Part shown: piece by piece, positions 33,972 through 42,594 of the stretch
Layout: every line of letters starts with the position of its first letter
Position numbering within the stretch: position 1 is the first letter of the stretch
Virus record (IMG/VR): IMGVR_UViG_3300009181_006602
Span: 1-64,000 of that record
Source: a virus
Reading direction: 5' to 3' (one strand)
Length of the DNA stretch: 64,000 bases
Program-made: the position numbers and the translations under genes
Notes under the pieces: model-generated
Told to the model about the DNA's origin: nothing
Database searches by the model: none
What the model saw: the letters and a program-made list of their open reading frames with translations, nothing else

Positions 33972-36398
33972 TTATTTCTCCGAAATTTGTTGTTTAAAAT
34001 ACAACTCTTCTGGATCTACGACAACAGCATTAGATCTTAACGCTGTACCTACTGAAAAGTCATATAAAACAGGAATCACATAATAAATAATTGTTCCTAC
34101 GTCTGCTGGACCTAAAAAGTCGAATAATTCTTGTCCTATGAACGCGCCTAATAATTGTCTAGTCGAATTAGCTTCTTTGACAACAACAAAATGATCAAAC
34201 TCAGATAAATTACCCGTTAGGCTCCAGTGTAGTCTAATTTTATTTGCATCGATCCTTTCAGCAGCGAGCGAATTAATCATATATAGCTTATTCATGCCCG
34301 TCAGCAAATAGGTCGCTGTTACGCCTATCTCTCCATCCTCATCTATTTTTTTCATTATCATGTTATCTTGTTCATCAATAGCGGGAATGGTTCCACTTTC
34401 CAAATAAGAAGGTTGTCTCCACTTGTGAGGCTTATAACTAAAGGTCGATGGTGGCTCGCCGCCGTGATGGGGCAGATTCACTAAATGAACCAGCCCTTTA
34501 ATCATAGTAGCTGGATTTCTAGCATACGTTCTTACTTCATATAGATAATCGGCCGTGACATCTAAGTCTTCTATTCCATGCATCTTTCTATTGCTCATAT
34601 CATCATTAAGAAAATATTCGCTTTGGCTATTTCCCAATGATGCGTTCGATGTCAAATCGCTAAAAAATTCTCTAACTCCATTTTTTAAATTTATTCTTGC
34701 AACTTTATGATAGACTATATCGTCTAGTTTGTCTAAACCAGTATTTGGATTTACCTCTATAGAAACACCTGGGGCGTTTGCTGCAATAAGGCCGATTTTG
34801 TCAGAAACATAAGACCGAGTGCTGGTAATATTAAATCTGAAATTAGGACGACCATCAACTAAAGTTGATGTATGATTAGACGTTGCAACAGCAATTCCTT
34901 TATTATTAATTTTAAAATATTGATGTATCTTGCTAATGGATTGCCTTACTTCGCCAGTCGTCGTTTTATAACTCAAAAAATATTCATATATATCTCCACT
35001 TTTTACTTGGTCATCTACTAATAAAGTAGTGTCTCCTTCAAAATCTCTATATGGAATAATCACTTCTTTTTTTTCAAAAGAAGAACCGTTCCATGTAGAT
35101 CTACTAATTTGAAATTGTGCTGCATAAGATGGCGGATAGTTTAATGTAATCTCTACAGCGTCTGTCACACCAACATTTAATTTATCAGTAACTATCAAAG
35201 TTACGGTATCAATAGGCGTATTTTGTCCAGAAATTACGCCATCAGCGCGCGGATTCAACGTTGTAGTTAAGGCATCGCCTGTGATACATCTAAATATATT
35301 AAATTTGTTGTCAGGTATAGCTTCGCTTATAGCACATTCATCACCAACCACTAAAGTAGTATATTCGCTAGCTATACTATAGCGAGTACATTCTCCACGA
35401 TTATTCATTTCCTTTTTTTCTATTCTTATGTAACTAGAATTAGGATCATTTTGTATAACGCTAACTTCTTGACGGTCTTTCGTCGGTGCCGCAAGTTTAG
35501 GACGAATAATCGGTTGCTTAAAAAACTTTAAGTGTTTTGTAAGATTGACCGAAGTCGTCTTTCTTTCGACAGGAACTTCGTTTACAATAAGTCTTGCTTT
35601 TTTATTTCTTTCTAGTTTAAAAAGTTCTAATTGTACTTCGAAACTTCCTTGCACCAGATTTTTTGGTATCAATAGATACACTGGTATAGACACCTTATCA
35701 ACAAGCTTTCTTTTTTTTGCTGACCGATAATAGGCACTTTCGCGAGGCAAAGATTGCAGCGCATCGCGTATATAATATTTTCTAATCGAGTTAATAATTT
35801 CGTAATCAGTCCTATCAAGTTGTAAATTGACAACTTTCATCGGATGGACAAGAAAATTAGAAATTAATTCTAGATTAAGTTTTCTAATATCACCTTGATC
35901 GACATCGGATGAATCGTATAATGCATTACGGTTATTAACTAATTCTAAACTATCTAAATAAGAATACATCCCTTCTATCTGAGATGCATGTACTCCAGAC
36001 TGTAGCGCGCGCGCTACCTCGGGGTCTATATAATCGCGTAGATTAGCAACGCCTTCTGCAATTACACTATTGCTTTTTGCTATAGCTTGTTTCACTTGTC
36101 TAACGTGTTTAAATTGAATATTTTCAATTTCAAACTTGCCTTGTTGTGCTATAATGGCTTTTTTCTTTGGAGGCTGCGCACTTAATTTTTGAATATTAGA
36201 ATTGTCTTCAATAAAAACATTTTGATTAATACACTTGATGACTACTTTACTAAGGAATTTATTGGCTATCGCTATTTTAGAAACTCTAAAAACGAATTCA
36301 AAAACGTATGCTTCTTCGATTTCGTCAATTAACGTTGCGAAATGAGGCGTAAATTCTATTAGGTTTTTTTGTTTATTCGTAAAAGAATATGATTGCAT
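33972..36398 (-). CDS. Virion structural protein with fibronectin-like domains
   Basis: An 808-residue protein. After a basic helical N-terminal third, strand-rich domains follow with fibronectin type III features: about 415-500 (VEITLNYPPSYAAQFQISRS ... IYEYFLSYKTTTGEV) and the C-terminal 90 residues (NKIRLHWSLTGNLSEFDHFV ... IIYYVIPVLYD). It abuts the giant structural gene with no gap. Multi-domain beta proteins of this kind in a run of structural genes are usually tail or baseplate peripheral proteins. Confidence 0.55.
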   Translation of the reverse strand: MQSYSFTNKQKNLIEFTPHFATLIDEIEEAYVFEFVFRVSKIAIANKFLSKVVIKCINQNVFIEDNSNIQKLSAQPPKKKAIIAQQGKFEIENIQFKHVRQVKQAIAKSNSVIAEGVANLRDYIDPEVARALQSGVHASQIEGMYSYLDSLELVNNRNALYDSSDVDQGDIRKLNLELISNFLVHPMKVVNLQLDRTDYEIINSIRKYYIRDALQSLPRESAYYRSAKKRKLVDKVSIPVYLLIPKNLVQGSFEVQLELFKLERNKKARLIVNEVPVERKTTSVNLTKHLKFFKQPIIRPKLAAPTKDRQEVSVIQNDPNSSYIRIEKKEMNNRGECTRYSIASEYTTLVVGDECAISEAIPDNKFNIFRCITGDALTTTLNPRADGVISGQNTPIDTVTLIVTDKLNVGVTDAVEITLNYPPSYAAQFQISRSTWNGSSFEKKEVIIPYRDFEGDTTLLVDDQVKSGDIYEYFLSYKTTTGEVRQSISKIHQYFKINNKGIAVATSNHTSTLVDGRPNFRFNITSTRSYVSDKIGLIAANAPGVSIEVNPNTGLDKLDDIVYHKVARINLKNGVREFFSDLTSNASLGNSQSEYFLNDDMSNRKMHGIEDLDVTADYLYEVRTYARNPATMIKGLVHLVNLPHHGGEPPSTFSYKPHKWRQPSYLESGTIPAIDEQDNMIMKKIDEDGEIGVTATYLLTGMNKLYMINSLAAERIDANKIRLHWSLTGNLSEFDHFVVVKEANSTRQLLGAFIGQELFDFLGPADVGTIIYYVIPVLYDFSVGTALRSNAVVVDPEELYFKQQISEK

Positions 36399-36410
36399 CG
36401 TAACTTCTCT

Positions 36411-37409
36411 CTAAAAATCTTCTTCATTAGATCCGAAGACTAAAGTAAATAAATGTATGAAACAATCAGATCCCGAATCATCGACTATAAGTTTTCCAAT
36501 AAAAAACACGTGATGACTTGCTACTTTGATAGATTGCGAATTATTATAAACCTTGCCGTAGTCAATAACGTCTAGTTTTCTTACTTCGTTATTTGTTATT
36601 TCAAAAAATTGTGCAACAATATCATTATCTCTTGATGTTGGATCGAAATAAATTACTCTTGAGTTTTCTTCATAGCTCTTTAGTTCTTGCGTTATTCTTT
36701 TAAACGTAAGTTTTTCAATTTTCCCCCATGGAGGATAGTTTCCTAACCCATATCCGCTATTAATTAAAGCTGAGATGTTCGTTTTGTCAGCGGTGCCTGG
36801 TCTTGTCTTCTTAATAGGTGGCAGCCATTTAAAGTTAATTAAATTTCTTAACTTTTCATCATTAAATAGTGAGTCTATTAAAGACGTATTCGTTGGTTGA
36901 ATTAATTGAATCGTTTCTTTATTAGGTACGATTTTAAATTCTACCTCGTTAGGGCTCAAGGCAAATTGATCATCATTAAACAATCTGTCTATCGTACTTA
37001 AAATTTGTAGTTGTTTGAAACTATCTATAGAGGAACTTAATATACCTTCTATTTGAGAAGCGAATTTAGATCCAGAGACTATGGTATCGGAAATGGAGCC
37101 AGATATAAAATTCGTCTCTACTTTTTTTAATTTCCCGCGACTAATGTTATGAGTAGGATTGTATGAATTTAATAAACCTGAATCATCTGCTTCAAAAGTT
37201 ATTTGATCTTGTGGAACGTTAAACGCTTCAAGATATATTTTCCTAGTCGGGTCTATGTGGCCTTCTAATGTATCTGATTCATAAACAACATGAGCGTCGG
37301 TAAACGTAGCGTAATTGATACTAAACGTGTTAGCAGCAAGTTGACGTCTACCTTCATGCGTTATAATCGCATCAATCACTCTAGATTTATTATCTAATAT
37401 TCCGCTCAT
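36411..37409 (-). CDS. Virion structural protein with LDN-type N-terminal module
   Basis: The start is placed at the ATG at 37409 (MSGILDNKSRVIDAIITHEG), since the upstream frame opens only with TTG. The 332-residue product shares its N-terminal module with the protein at 27055-27762 (LDN, D-A-I-I-T, G-R-R-Q-L-A). It is the first gene of the 14-kb structural run, and 50 bases separate its start from the PhoH gene. The rest is mixed and strand-rich. Placement suggests that two related proteins frame the tail/baseplate module. Confidence 0.55.
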   Translation of the reverse strand: MSGILDNKSRVIDAIITHEGRRQLAANTFSINYATFTDAHVVYESDTLEGHIDPTRKIYLEAFNVPQDQITFEADDSGLLNSYNPTHNISRGKLKKVETNFISGSISDTIVSGSKFASQIEGILSSSIDSFKQLQILSTIDRLFNDDQFALSPNEVEFKIVPNKETIQLIQPTNTSLIDSLFNDEKLRNLINFKWLPPIKKTRPGTADKTNISALINSGYGLGNYPPWGKIEKLTFKRITQELKSYEENSRVIYFDPTSRDNDIVAQFFEITNNEVRKLDVIDYGKVYNNSQSIKVASHHVFFIGKLIVDDSGSDCFIHLFTLVFGSNEEDF

Positions 37410-37459
37410 GTTTCTACATACCAAATATGTAAGATTGTTAGAATGTGGCCTATTTAGTG

Positions 37460-38875
37460 CTAGAGTATCTTGGATGCCAAGGTGGCTAATTCCGAGCGCT
37501 CGCCCTTAATAAGACTAACATGACCTGCGATGCTATGTTCTTTAAACTTTTCAACTGCATAAGTTAAGCCATTTGTAAAAGTATCAACGTGAACGTTGTC
37601 AATCTGTTCAATGTCTCCAGTGAGAACTATTTTAGTTCCGTCGCCAACTCGAGTAATAATAGTCTTCAATTCATGCATCGAAAGATTTTGAGCCTCATCA
37701 ATAATAACATAAGCGTTTGGAATTGATCGACCTCGAATAAATGTAATCGCCTCTATTTCAATAAGCCCTTTTTCTTGCATTAGTGCCAAATAATATTCAT
37801 CGCTAATTCTAGACTTTGCTGAGTCGGCCACAGCACGTTTTTTATTTCCTTTTCTATTATTCATTAAGAAATTAATATTATCTCTAATTGGTGCTATCCA
37901 TGGTTCCATTTTTTCTTCGAGTGTGCCTGGAAGAAATCCGATGTCTTTACCGACAGGCTGGACAGGTCTAGTCACAATAAGCTTTTCATATTTAGCATGG
38001 TCAGGACTTCCTATTCCTTTAAGCTGTTCTAGTGCAGCCGCAATAGCCAATAAAGTTTTTCCTGTACCTGATGGACCAGTTAGCGTAAGAAGTTTAATAT
38101 CATTGTCGAATAGTAGATCTAACGAAAATGTTTGTTCTTTGTTACGAGGCTTAAGTCCAAAAGCTTGTTCAATTTTAGCAATAGGAATTAACGGTTGCGA
38201 AGGCTCAATACACTTTGTCAACGCTGATCTTGTCGTCTTTCCGTCTATGCCTGTGTTTTTTATTACAACTATTTGATTTGGATACAACGAGTTGTTGCTT
38301 GCTTCTTCAGGCGAAAGTAATAACTCACTTTCTTTATAAAATTGTTCTACACGATTCTCATTGACCTCGACAACAGCAACGCCTCTATAGAAGTGCTCGG
38401 CGTCAGGAGTTACTCTCATGTTTAAATAATCCTCGCACTTGATTCCTAAAGAATCGCACTTAATTCTAACATTAATATCCTTACTAACAAGAATAGCAAA
38501 CTTACTATTCTCATAATTGTTAAAGACGCTTTCTTGCTTAAGCTGCAACATAAAAGAAATAATCATGTTATCTACCTTGGAAGATGATAGCTCAGGAGGC
38601 AAATTAATTAAGCTTCCAGGATTTATTGCGGCAATTCTTAACGTGCCACCTCTTTGTAGCGCAACGCCTTCAACTAAACTACCTTTTAATCGCAGCGCGT
38701 CGAGTGTCTTAGATGTTTGTCTAGCATTTCTTCCAACCTCATCAAGACGACTTTTATGATGATCAAGTTCTTCGAGTACTGCCATCGGTATAATAAGATC
38801 ATTGTCTTCAAATGAAAATATCGCAGATGGATCACTAAGCAAAACGTTGGTGTCTAAAACGTATGTTTTTTTCAT
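37460..38875 (-). CDS. phoH: PhoH-like ATPase with N-terminal PIN domain
   Basis: The start is at the ATG at 38875 (MKKTYVLDTNVLLSDP). Residues 1-150 are a PIN nuclease domain: Asp8 in VLDTN, EELDHHK, and later acidic residues near SKDIN. Residues about 250-471 are a PhoH/RecD-like ATPase: Walker A GPSGTGKT (267-274), Walker B YVIIDEAQN and the sensor segment VLTGDIEQID. The PIN-PhoH arrangement (PhoH2 type) has RNA helicase/ribonuclease activity in bacterial relatives; phage copies are common but their role is unsettled. It is divergently oriented to the small sigma-like gene, with a shared upstream region containing a long palindrome. Confidence 0.9.
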   Translation of the reverse strand: MKKTYVLDTNVLLSDPSAIFSFEDNDLIIPMAVLEELDHHKSRLDEVGRNARQTSKTLDALRLKGSLVEGVALQRGGTLRIAAINPGSLINLPPELSSSKVDNMIISFMLQLKQESVFNNYENSKFAILVSKDINVRIKCDSLGIKCEDYLNMRVTPDAEHFYRGVAVVEVNENRVEQFYKESELLLSPEEASNNSLYPNQIVVIKNTGIDGKTTRSALTKCIEPSQPLIPIAKIEQAFGLKPRNKEQTFSLDLLFDNDIKLLTLTGPSGTGKTLLAIAAALEQLKGIGSPDHAKYEKLIVTRPVQPVGKDIGFLPGTLEEKMEPWIAPIRDNINFLMNNRKGNKKRAVADSAKSRISDEYYLALMQEKGLIEIEAITFIRGRSIPNAYVIIDEAQNLSMHELKTIITRVGDGTKIVLTGDIEQIDNVHVDTFTNGLTYAVEKFKEHSIAGHVSLIKGERSELATLASKIL

Positions 38876-38922
38876 ATAACCTATAAACAATTATACTATA
38901 TAATTAAACAATTAAATACTGA

Positions 38923-38959
38923 TTTCATAGGATTGTCTAAGTTAGACAATCCTATGAAA
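38923..38959. promoter_or_regulatory. Perfect 37-nt palindrome over a start codon
   Basis: Two 18-bp arms around a single central G (38941). The left arm reads TTTCATAGGATTGTCTAA and the right arm is its exact complement. It lies between the divergent PhoH gene and the small sigma-like gene, and the likely start codon of the latter (ATG, 38954-38956) sits inside the right arm. It could be an operator for a dimeric repressor. Folded in RNA it would hide the start codon. No T-run follows, so it is not a terminator. Confidence 0.75.
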
Positions 38960-39223
38960 AGAAAAAAACTAAAAACGATATCAGATAATACTTGTTTTTC
39001 ACTTCATGAACATTACAATGTTGAATGTCAAAAAAAGACTTGCAACAATTGGATCAATTATTCAGAAGGAAAAAACTGTGTTGTAATATCTTCAAAGTCT
39101 GGTCCTAAAACTCTTCAGGAGATTGGTCAAATCTATAATTTAACTAGAATGAGAATTTGCCAAATAGAAAAAAATATCTATGAAAAAGTAAAAAACTTAA
39201 TCATTCAAGAAATTCAAGAATAA
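38954..39223 (+). CDS. Small sigma-region-4-like DNA-binding protein
   Basis: About 89 residues from the ATG at 38954 (a TTG seven codons upstream is possible). The C-terminal half, TLQEIGQIYNLTRMRICQIE followed by KNIYEKVKN, matches the helix-turn-helix of sigma-70 region 4.2, which reads the -35 element. The N-terminal half holds Cys pairs (CFSLHEHYNVEC ... CNN ... NC) that may bind zinc. It lacks region 2 and so cannot be a full sigma factor; it may be a transcription adaptor for phage promoters. It is one of only two plus-strand genes before 46.5 kb. Convergent with the next gene, with no gap and no terminator. Confidence 0.65.
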   Translation: MKRKKLKTISDNTCFSLHEHYNVECQKKTCNNWINYSEGKNCVVISSKSGPKTLQEIGQIYNLTRMRICQIEKNIYEKVKNLIIQEIQE

Positions 39224-39808
39224 TCATTTTTTGTTATTCGTCAATCTTGAAGTCTTATCTCGCTTTTTTTGCTTTGGCATTATGCTGTTGATAACCTCGA
39301 CAGCTTCTACAGCTTCTACAGATTCTACAGCTTCTACAGCTTCTACAGACTCTACAGCCTCTACAGATTCTACAGCCTCTACAGATTCTACAGCCTCTAC
39401 AGATTCTACAGCCTCTACAGATTCTACAGCCTCTACAGATTCTACAGCTTCTATAACGTCTATAGTCTCGATAGCTTCGAGAACTGCAGGAAGTACATAA
39501 GACGTATTTTCTAAGAGCTCACTTGTCTTAGTAACTTCGGCTGCTGAAGCGAAATGTAAACCATTTTTAACTTCAGCAGCTATCGTTAACTTTTCGTTTA
39601 ACGAAATATGATTAGTGACAGGTGCTAGCACGGAAGACGTTACTTTAAAAGACGATTCTTCTACTTTTTGCTCAGGCTCAAGTTTTAGTTTCGTCTTAGC
39701 AGATTCGTCAACAAGACAGCCAGACTTGTTAGTCTTAGTGTGACATTTTTTAGGATCTAATTCTAGATTAAAAATATCAGCTAATATTGCTTTGTTGTGC
39801 GCAGGCAT
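39224..39808 (-). CDS. Repeat protein with VEAVES tandem units
   Basis: About 194 residues from the ATG at 39808 (MPAHNKAILADIF). The N-terminal 100 residues are ordinary, with two Cys. Residues about 120-170 consist of V-E-A and V-E-S triplets in tandem, encoded by the 9-bp repeat array; a basic tail follows (KQKKRDKTSRLTNNKK). The repeat could form a long acidic helix. The reverse strand also stays open through the array, but that follows from the 9-bp period. It is next to a histone-like gene. Function unknown. Confidence 0.6.
   Translation of the reverse strand: MPAHNKAILADIFNLELDPKKCHTKTNKSGCLVDESAKTKLKLEPEQKVEESSFKVTSSVLAPVTNHISLNEKLTIAAEVKNGLHFASAAEVTKTSELLENTSYVLPAVLEAIETIDVIEAVESVEAVESVEAVESVEAVESVEAVESVEAVESVEAVEAVESVEAVEAVEVINSIMPKQKKRDKTSRLTNNKK
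39306..39449 (-). repeat. 9-bp tandem array, 16 units
   Basis: Sixteen units of TCTACAG plus two variable bases (CT, AT, CC, AC) run head to tail without a break. Because nine is a multiple of three the array stays in frame, coding for V-E-(A/S) units on the minus strand. Much of the array alternates AT and CC endings, so an 18-bp higher-order unit has been duplicated. Confidence 0.95.
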
Positions 39809-39813
39809 AAAAA

Positions 39814-40002
39814 TCAATCTTTCTTATCAGTCTCAATTGTCAACTTAACAAGCTCTTTAGACTTTGTTTGAAGTTGACGAAGACCTTTTCTAGCCCGAAC
39901 GCCTGCTGCGGCTGTACCGTTCGCATTTTTTAACATGTCTGGTTCGAGAGCTTCAACTAGCGTCTTAAATTCGTTCCACTTATCTAAAACTGTATTTTCC
40001 AT
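39814..40002 (-). CDS. Histone H1-like (Hc1-type) small protein
   Basis: A 62-residue protein: an N-terminal helix, then NANGTAAAGVRARKGLRQLQ and TKSKELVKLTI. The pattern G-(T/N)-x-A-A-G-x-R-(A/V)-R-K-G-(L/M)-(Q/R)-x-L is the core of small histone H1-like proteins (Hc1 family) of some bacteria and phages. It is basic overall in its C-terminal half. Such proteins bind DNA non-specifically. The stop lies just ahead of the repeat-protein start (39808), so the two are expressed together. Confidence 0.55.
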   Translation of the reverse strand: MENTVLDKWNEFKTLVEALEPDMLKNANGTAAAGVRARKGLRQLQTKSKELVKLTIETDKKD

Positions 40003-40063
40003 ATTTTTTTCCTAAGCGTATCTAGAACATATTCATATAAATTGTGTAACAGTAAATATAAAT

Positions 40064-41710
40064 TCAACAACTAATATTAAACTCTTTTAGAAATAGGTTT
40101 CTATTCATTTTATAAAATCTTTCCCAATCGCTATCGAGAATATAAGACGCGGCATGGTCGGTTTCATTTCTAATAGATCTGCCTAAGGATTGAATGATAG
40201 ACTTAGCAGTCATATAAGAATACCACTTTTCGTTTTTTTCCATGCGCTTCTTAACCACTAAACTACCGAGGTAAGGAAAAGGCACTTTACATATAATCTG
40301 AAATCTACTTAAATCATCCCGTAAGTCTACGCCTTCCATCATTGATGGACTTAACAAAACAGTCGGATCTTTACTACTAATATGAATATTTAAAACTTCG
40401 TCTCTATTAATCGAATCATGAAGCAATAATCGAGGGGAGTTAATATTCTCCTTGACGTATTTCGCAATCCTATAGTTCGTACAATGAATGATACCTTTGT
40501 CATTTGAGTGCTTCTCTAAAAGCATCTTAACAGTTTCTACCATAACGGGTAATGTTTTATCTATCATGGATTTTGACATACTTCCAACAGGAATATAATG
40601 AATTGGTCTATTTTCTATCGGAAATGGCGAAGGAATAGACAAGTAAGCTACATCGTTTAAATCTAGACCTAGTGAAGAACAAAAAATGTTTTTATCTACG
40701 ATAGTAGCAGACATCATGAGTATCCTGCCTCCAAGCTTAAAAAGTGTATCATGACTATAAGGAGAAACATTGATAGATTTAAATTCGTATTTCTTACCTG
40801 CATTTTTACTATCAGATGCTGGGATAGCTACGTTCATCGTCCAGTTTTCAGTATTATAAACCTCAATAAATTTATCGATTTTATTAAGATGTTTATCTAG
40901 TAACTCATATTGTTTTGAATAAATTCCGTATCCTTCAATATCATTACTAAGTTTTAATAGCGACTTTTCTATTGAGCGCATATGCTTTTTTAGTGCCTTT
41001 AGATAAGTCGTCTTTACCCATTCGTGGATGATTGTTTGCGAATCTGAGCGTGGTGGTTTACACTTAACAATATCTCTCGCAAACTTTTCAGAAAAAGTAA
41101 CTTCGATAAATTTGCTTAATTCAGATTCTGTATTGTGAGCTTCATCAATAACCAATAACGCTCTAGGTTCTAATTTGCCTGAATATGCAGATTCAGCAAG
41201 AATATACGGAAAATTCGTTATAGAAATAGGCGAGTCAATAAACTGTTGCTTTTCTATTGAATATGGACAATTAGTCTTGCAATGCTTTTGAAATTCAGTA
41301 CCTACCAACTGTTTTGTCAATTTAGACAACACTCTTTTAGATTCTGCGCAGGTTTGATCTTCATAAAACCCACAATGATAATTACTGGAAGACTTGATAG
41401 ACTTAACTAGATTTTTCTCTGACGTCGGTCCAAAATCGTTTAAATACTGTTGTTGCAATATTTTTTGTGTAGTGACGATATAAGTCCCTGTGAGCGTGTC
41501 ACCATTTTGATCGCGTAAAGAAGATCCATGCGCATCCATATATCTAGCTACACATACGCCCGTAGCTGATTTACCTACGCCTGTGCCTAGTTCTAGGACT
41601 ACGTATTTTTTCCCGCTTTCGAATGCATCAAGAACATATTCAATAGCTTTTCCTTGTTCGGGTCTAATTTTTGAGAAAGGAAAGTATCGTATATAGTCAT
41701 GAAGAGGCAT
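40064..41710 (-). CDS. DinG/XPD-like superfamily 2 helicase
   Basis: A 548-residue helicase. Walker A ELGTGVGKSAT (40-50), four Cys around residues 112-160 (HCGFYEDQTC ... HCKTNC) in the position of the XPD/DinG iron-sulphur cluster, DEAH box VIDEAHN, motif V region SPSMMEGVDLRDD and motif VI QSLGRSIRNE. These enzymes unwind DNA 5' to 3' in repair and may remove R-loops or RNA-DNA hybrids. Short compared with E. coli DinG (716). T4 uses the unrelated Dda and UvsW, so this is a non-T4 acquisition. Confidence 0.88.
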   Translation of the reverse strand: MPLHDYIRYFPFSKIRPEQGKAIEYVLDAFESGKKYVVLELGTGVGKSATGVCVARYMDAHGSSLRDQNGDTLTGTYIVTTQKILQQQYLNDFGPTSEKNLVKSIKSSSNYHCGFYEDQTCAESKRVLSKLTKQLVGTEFQKHCKTNCPYSIEKQQFIDSPISITNFPYILAESAYSGKLEPRALLVIDEAHNTESELSKFIEVTFSEKFARDIVKCKPPRSDSQTIIHEWVKTTYLKALKKHMRSIEKSLLKLSNDIEGYGIYSKQYELLDKHLNKIDKFIEVYNTENWTMNVAIPASDSKNAGKKYEFKSINVSPYSHDTLFKLGGRILMMSATIVDKNIFCSSLGLDLNDVAYLSIPSPFPIENRPIHYIPVGSMSKSMIDKTLPVMVETVKMLLEKHSNDKGIIHCTNYRIAKYVKENINSPRLLLHDSINRDEVLNIHISSKDPTVLLSPSMMEGVDLRDDLSRFQIICKVPFPYLGSLVVKKRMEKNEKWYSYMTAKSIIQSLGRSIRNETDHAASYILDSDWERFYKMNRNLFLKEFNISC

Positions 41711-41762
41711 AAGTATATACTACGACTATTACGAAAAACTTTGCACCAGTTACATCAAGAAT

Positions 41763-42359
41763 TTATTCGGCGCCGATAATTTTATCTACAATTCCCATTT
41801 CAACGGCTTGTTGAGGCGTCAAGAAAAAGTCATGACCAGCTTTCATAAGTTTGTCAATATTTTCTTTTTTCATCTTTGTTTCTGACATGAGAGCTGTAAC
41901 CATTAGTTCATGCAATCTTTCAAATTCCTTCATTTCGTTCATGGCCTCGAATACGTTGCCAAGCACTCCACCTGAAATAGGATGAATCATAATTCTAGCA
42001 GAACGTCCTATCATTCTCTTGCCTTTGACACCAGAAGCAAGAAGCAAAACACCGGCTGACATAACCTTACCTAATGCTATGGTATAGACATCGCATGGGA
42101 GGAATTTAATGGTATCATAAAGAGAGAACATCTCATCGACTGATCCACCATAAGTTGAAATTACAAGATGAATTGGTTTGTGATTTTGATTTGCGAGATG
42201 AAGAAGTTGAACAATTACGCTGGATATTGAGTGTTCATTAACTTCCCCATGAAGAACTACCAGTCTATCATCAGCGCCATGGGCGAGACTAGAGACGTAG
42301 TACGAATCATCGCTACTATTTGATTTATTTTTATAAGCTGCGCTAACTGATCTACCCAT
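41763..42359 (-). CDS. clpP: ClpP-like serine protease
   Basis: The ATG at 42359 (MGRSVSAAYKN) follows GAAGGA by eight bases and is preferred to the upstream start. The 198-residue protein has the ClpP triad: Ser101 in GKVMSAGVLLLASG, His126 in RIMIHPISGG, and an Asp near 174 (AGHDFFLTPQQ). The strand ISTYGGSVDEM and the ending AVEMGIVDKI are also characteristic. It would form a barrel peptidase that works with a Clp ATPase, probably the host's, since none is seen here. The gene overlaps the upstream small gene by eight bases. Confidence 0.92.
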   Translation of the reverse strand: MGRSVSAAYKNKSNSSDDSYYVSSLAHGADDRLVVLHGEVNEHSISSVIVQLLHLANQNHKPIHLVISTYGGSVDEMFSLYDTIKFLPCDVYTIALGKVMSAGVLLLASGVKGKRMIGRSARIMIHPISGGVLGNVFEAMNEMKEFERLHELMVTALMSETKMKKENIDKLMKAGHDFFLTPQQAVEMGIVDKIIGAE

Positions 42360-42594
42360 TGTGTATTCCTTCGTATATACCAGCAATCGTTAAGTTTGGT
42401 ACTAACTCTTTTAAAAAGCCAGAAATATTCTGTGCCTTTTCGATATCTTCTAACTCTAAACTCAAATAATACATAATGAGATATTTTTGTCTTTCTGATA
42501 TTCCAAATTGATATATCTCACCAATAATTTTACGAGCAATAATGCTTTCTTCAGCTAGTTTATCTGCATTTGTTGAACCATAAAGTTCGCTCAT
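42352..42594 (-). CDS. Small unknown helical protein upstream of clpP
   Basis: An 80-residue, wholly helical, acidic protein (SERQKYLIMYYLSLELEDIE is typical). Start overlaps the stop of the gene before it (ATGA-type, 4 bases), and its own end overlaps the clpP start, so translation of all three is coupled. No motif is recognised. A regulator or adaptor of the protease is possible only by position. Confidence 0.5.
   Translation of the reverse strand: MSELYGSTNADKLAEESIIARKIIGEIYQFGISERQKYLIMYYLSLELEDIEKAQNISGFLKELVPNLTIAGIYEGIHNG

Noticed and set aside
39231-39514. Two plus-strand frames through the 9-bp array
   Set aside because: The array has a period of nine, so every frame without a stop stays open; the minus-strand gene has a proper N-terminal domain and start.
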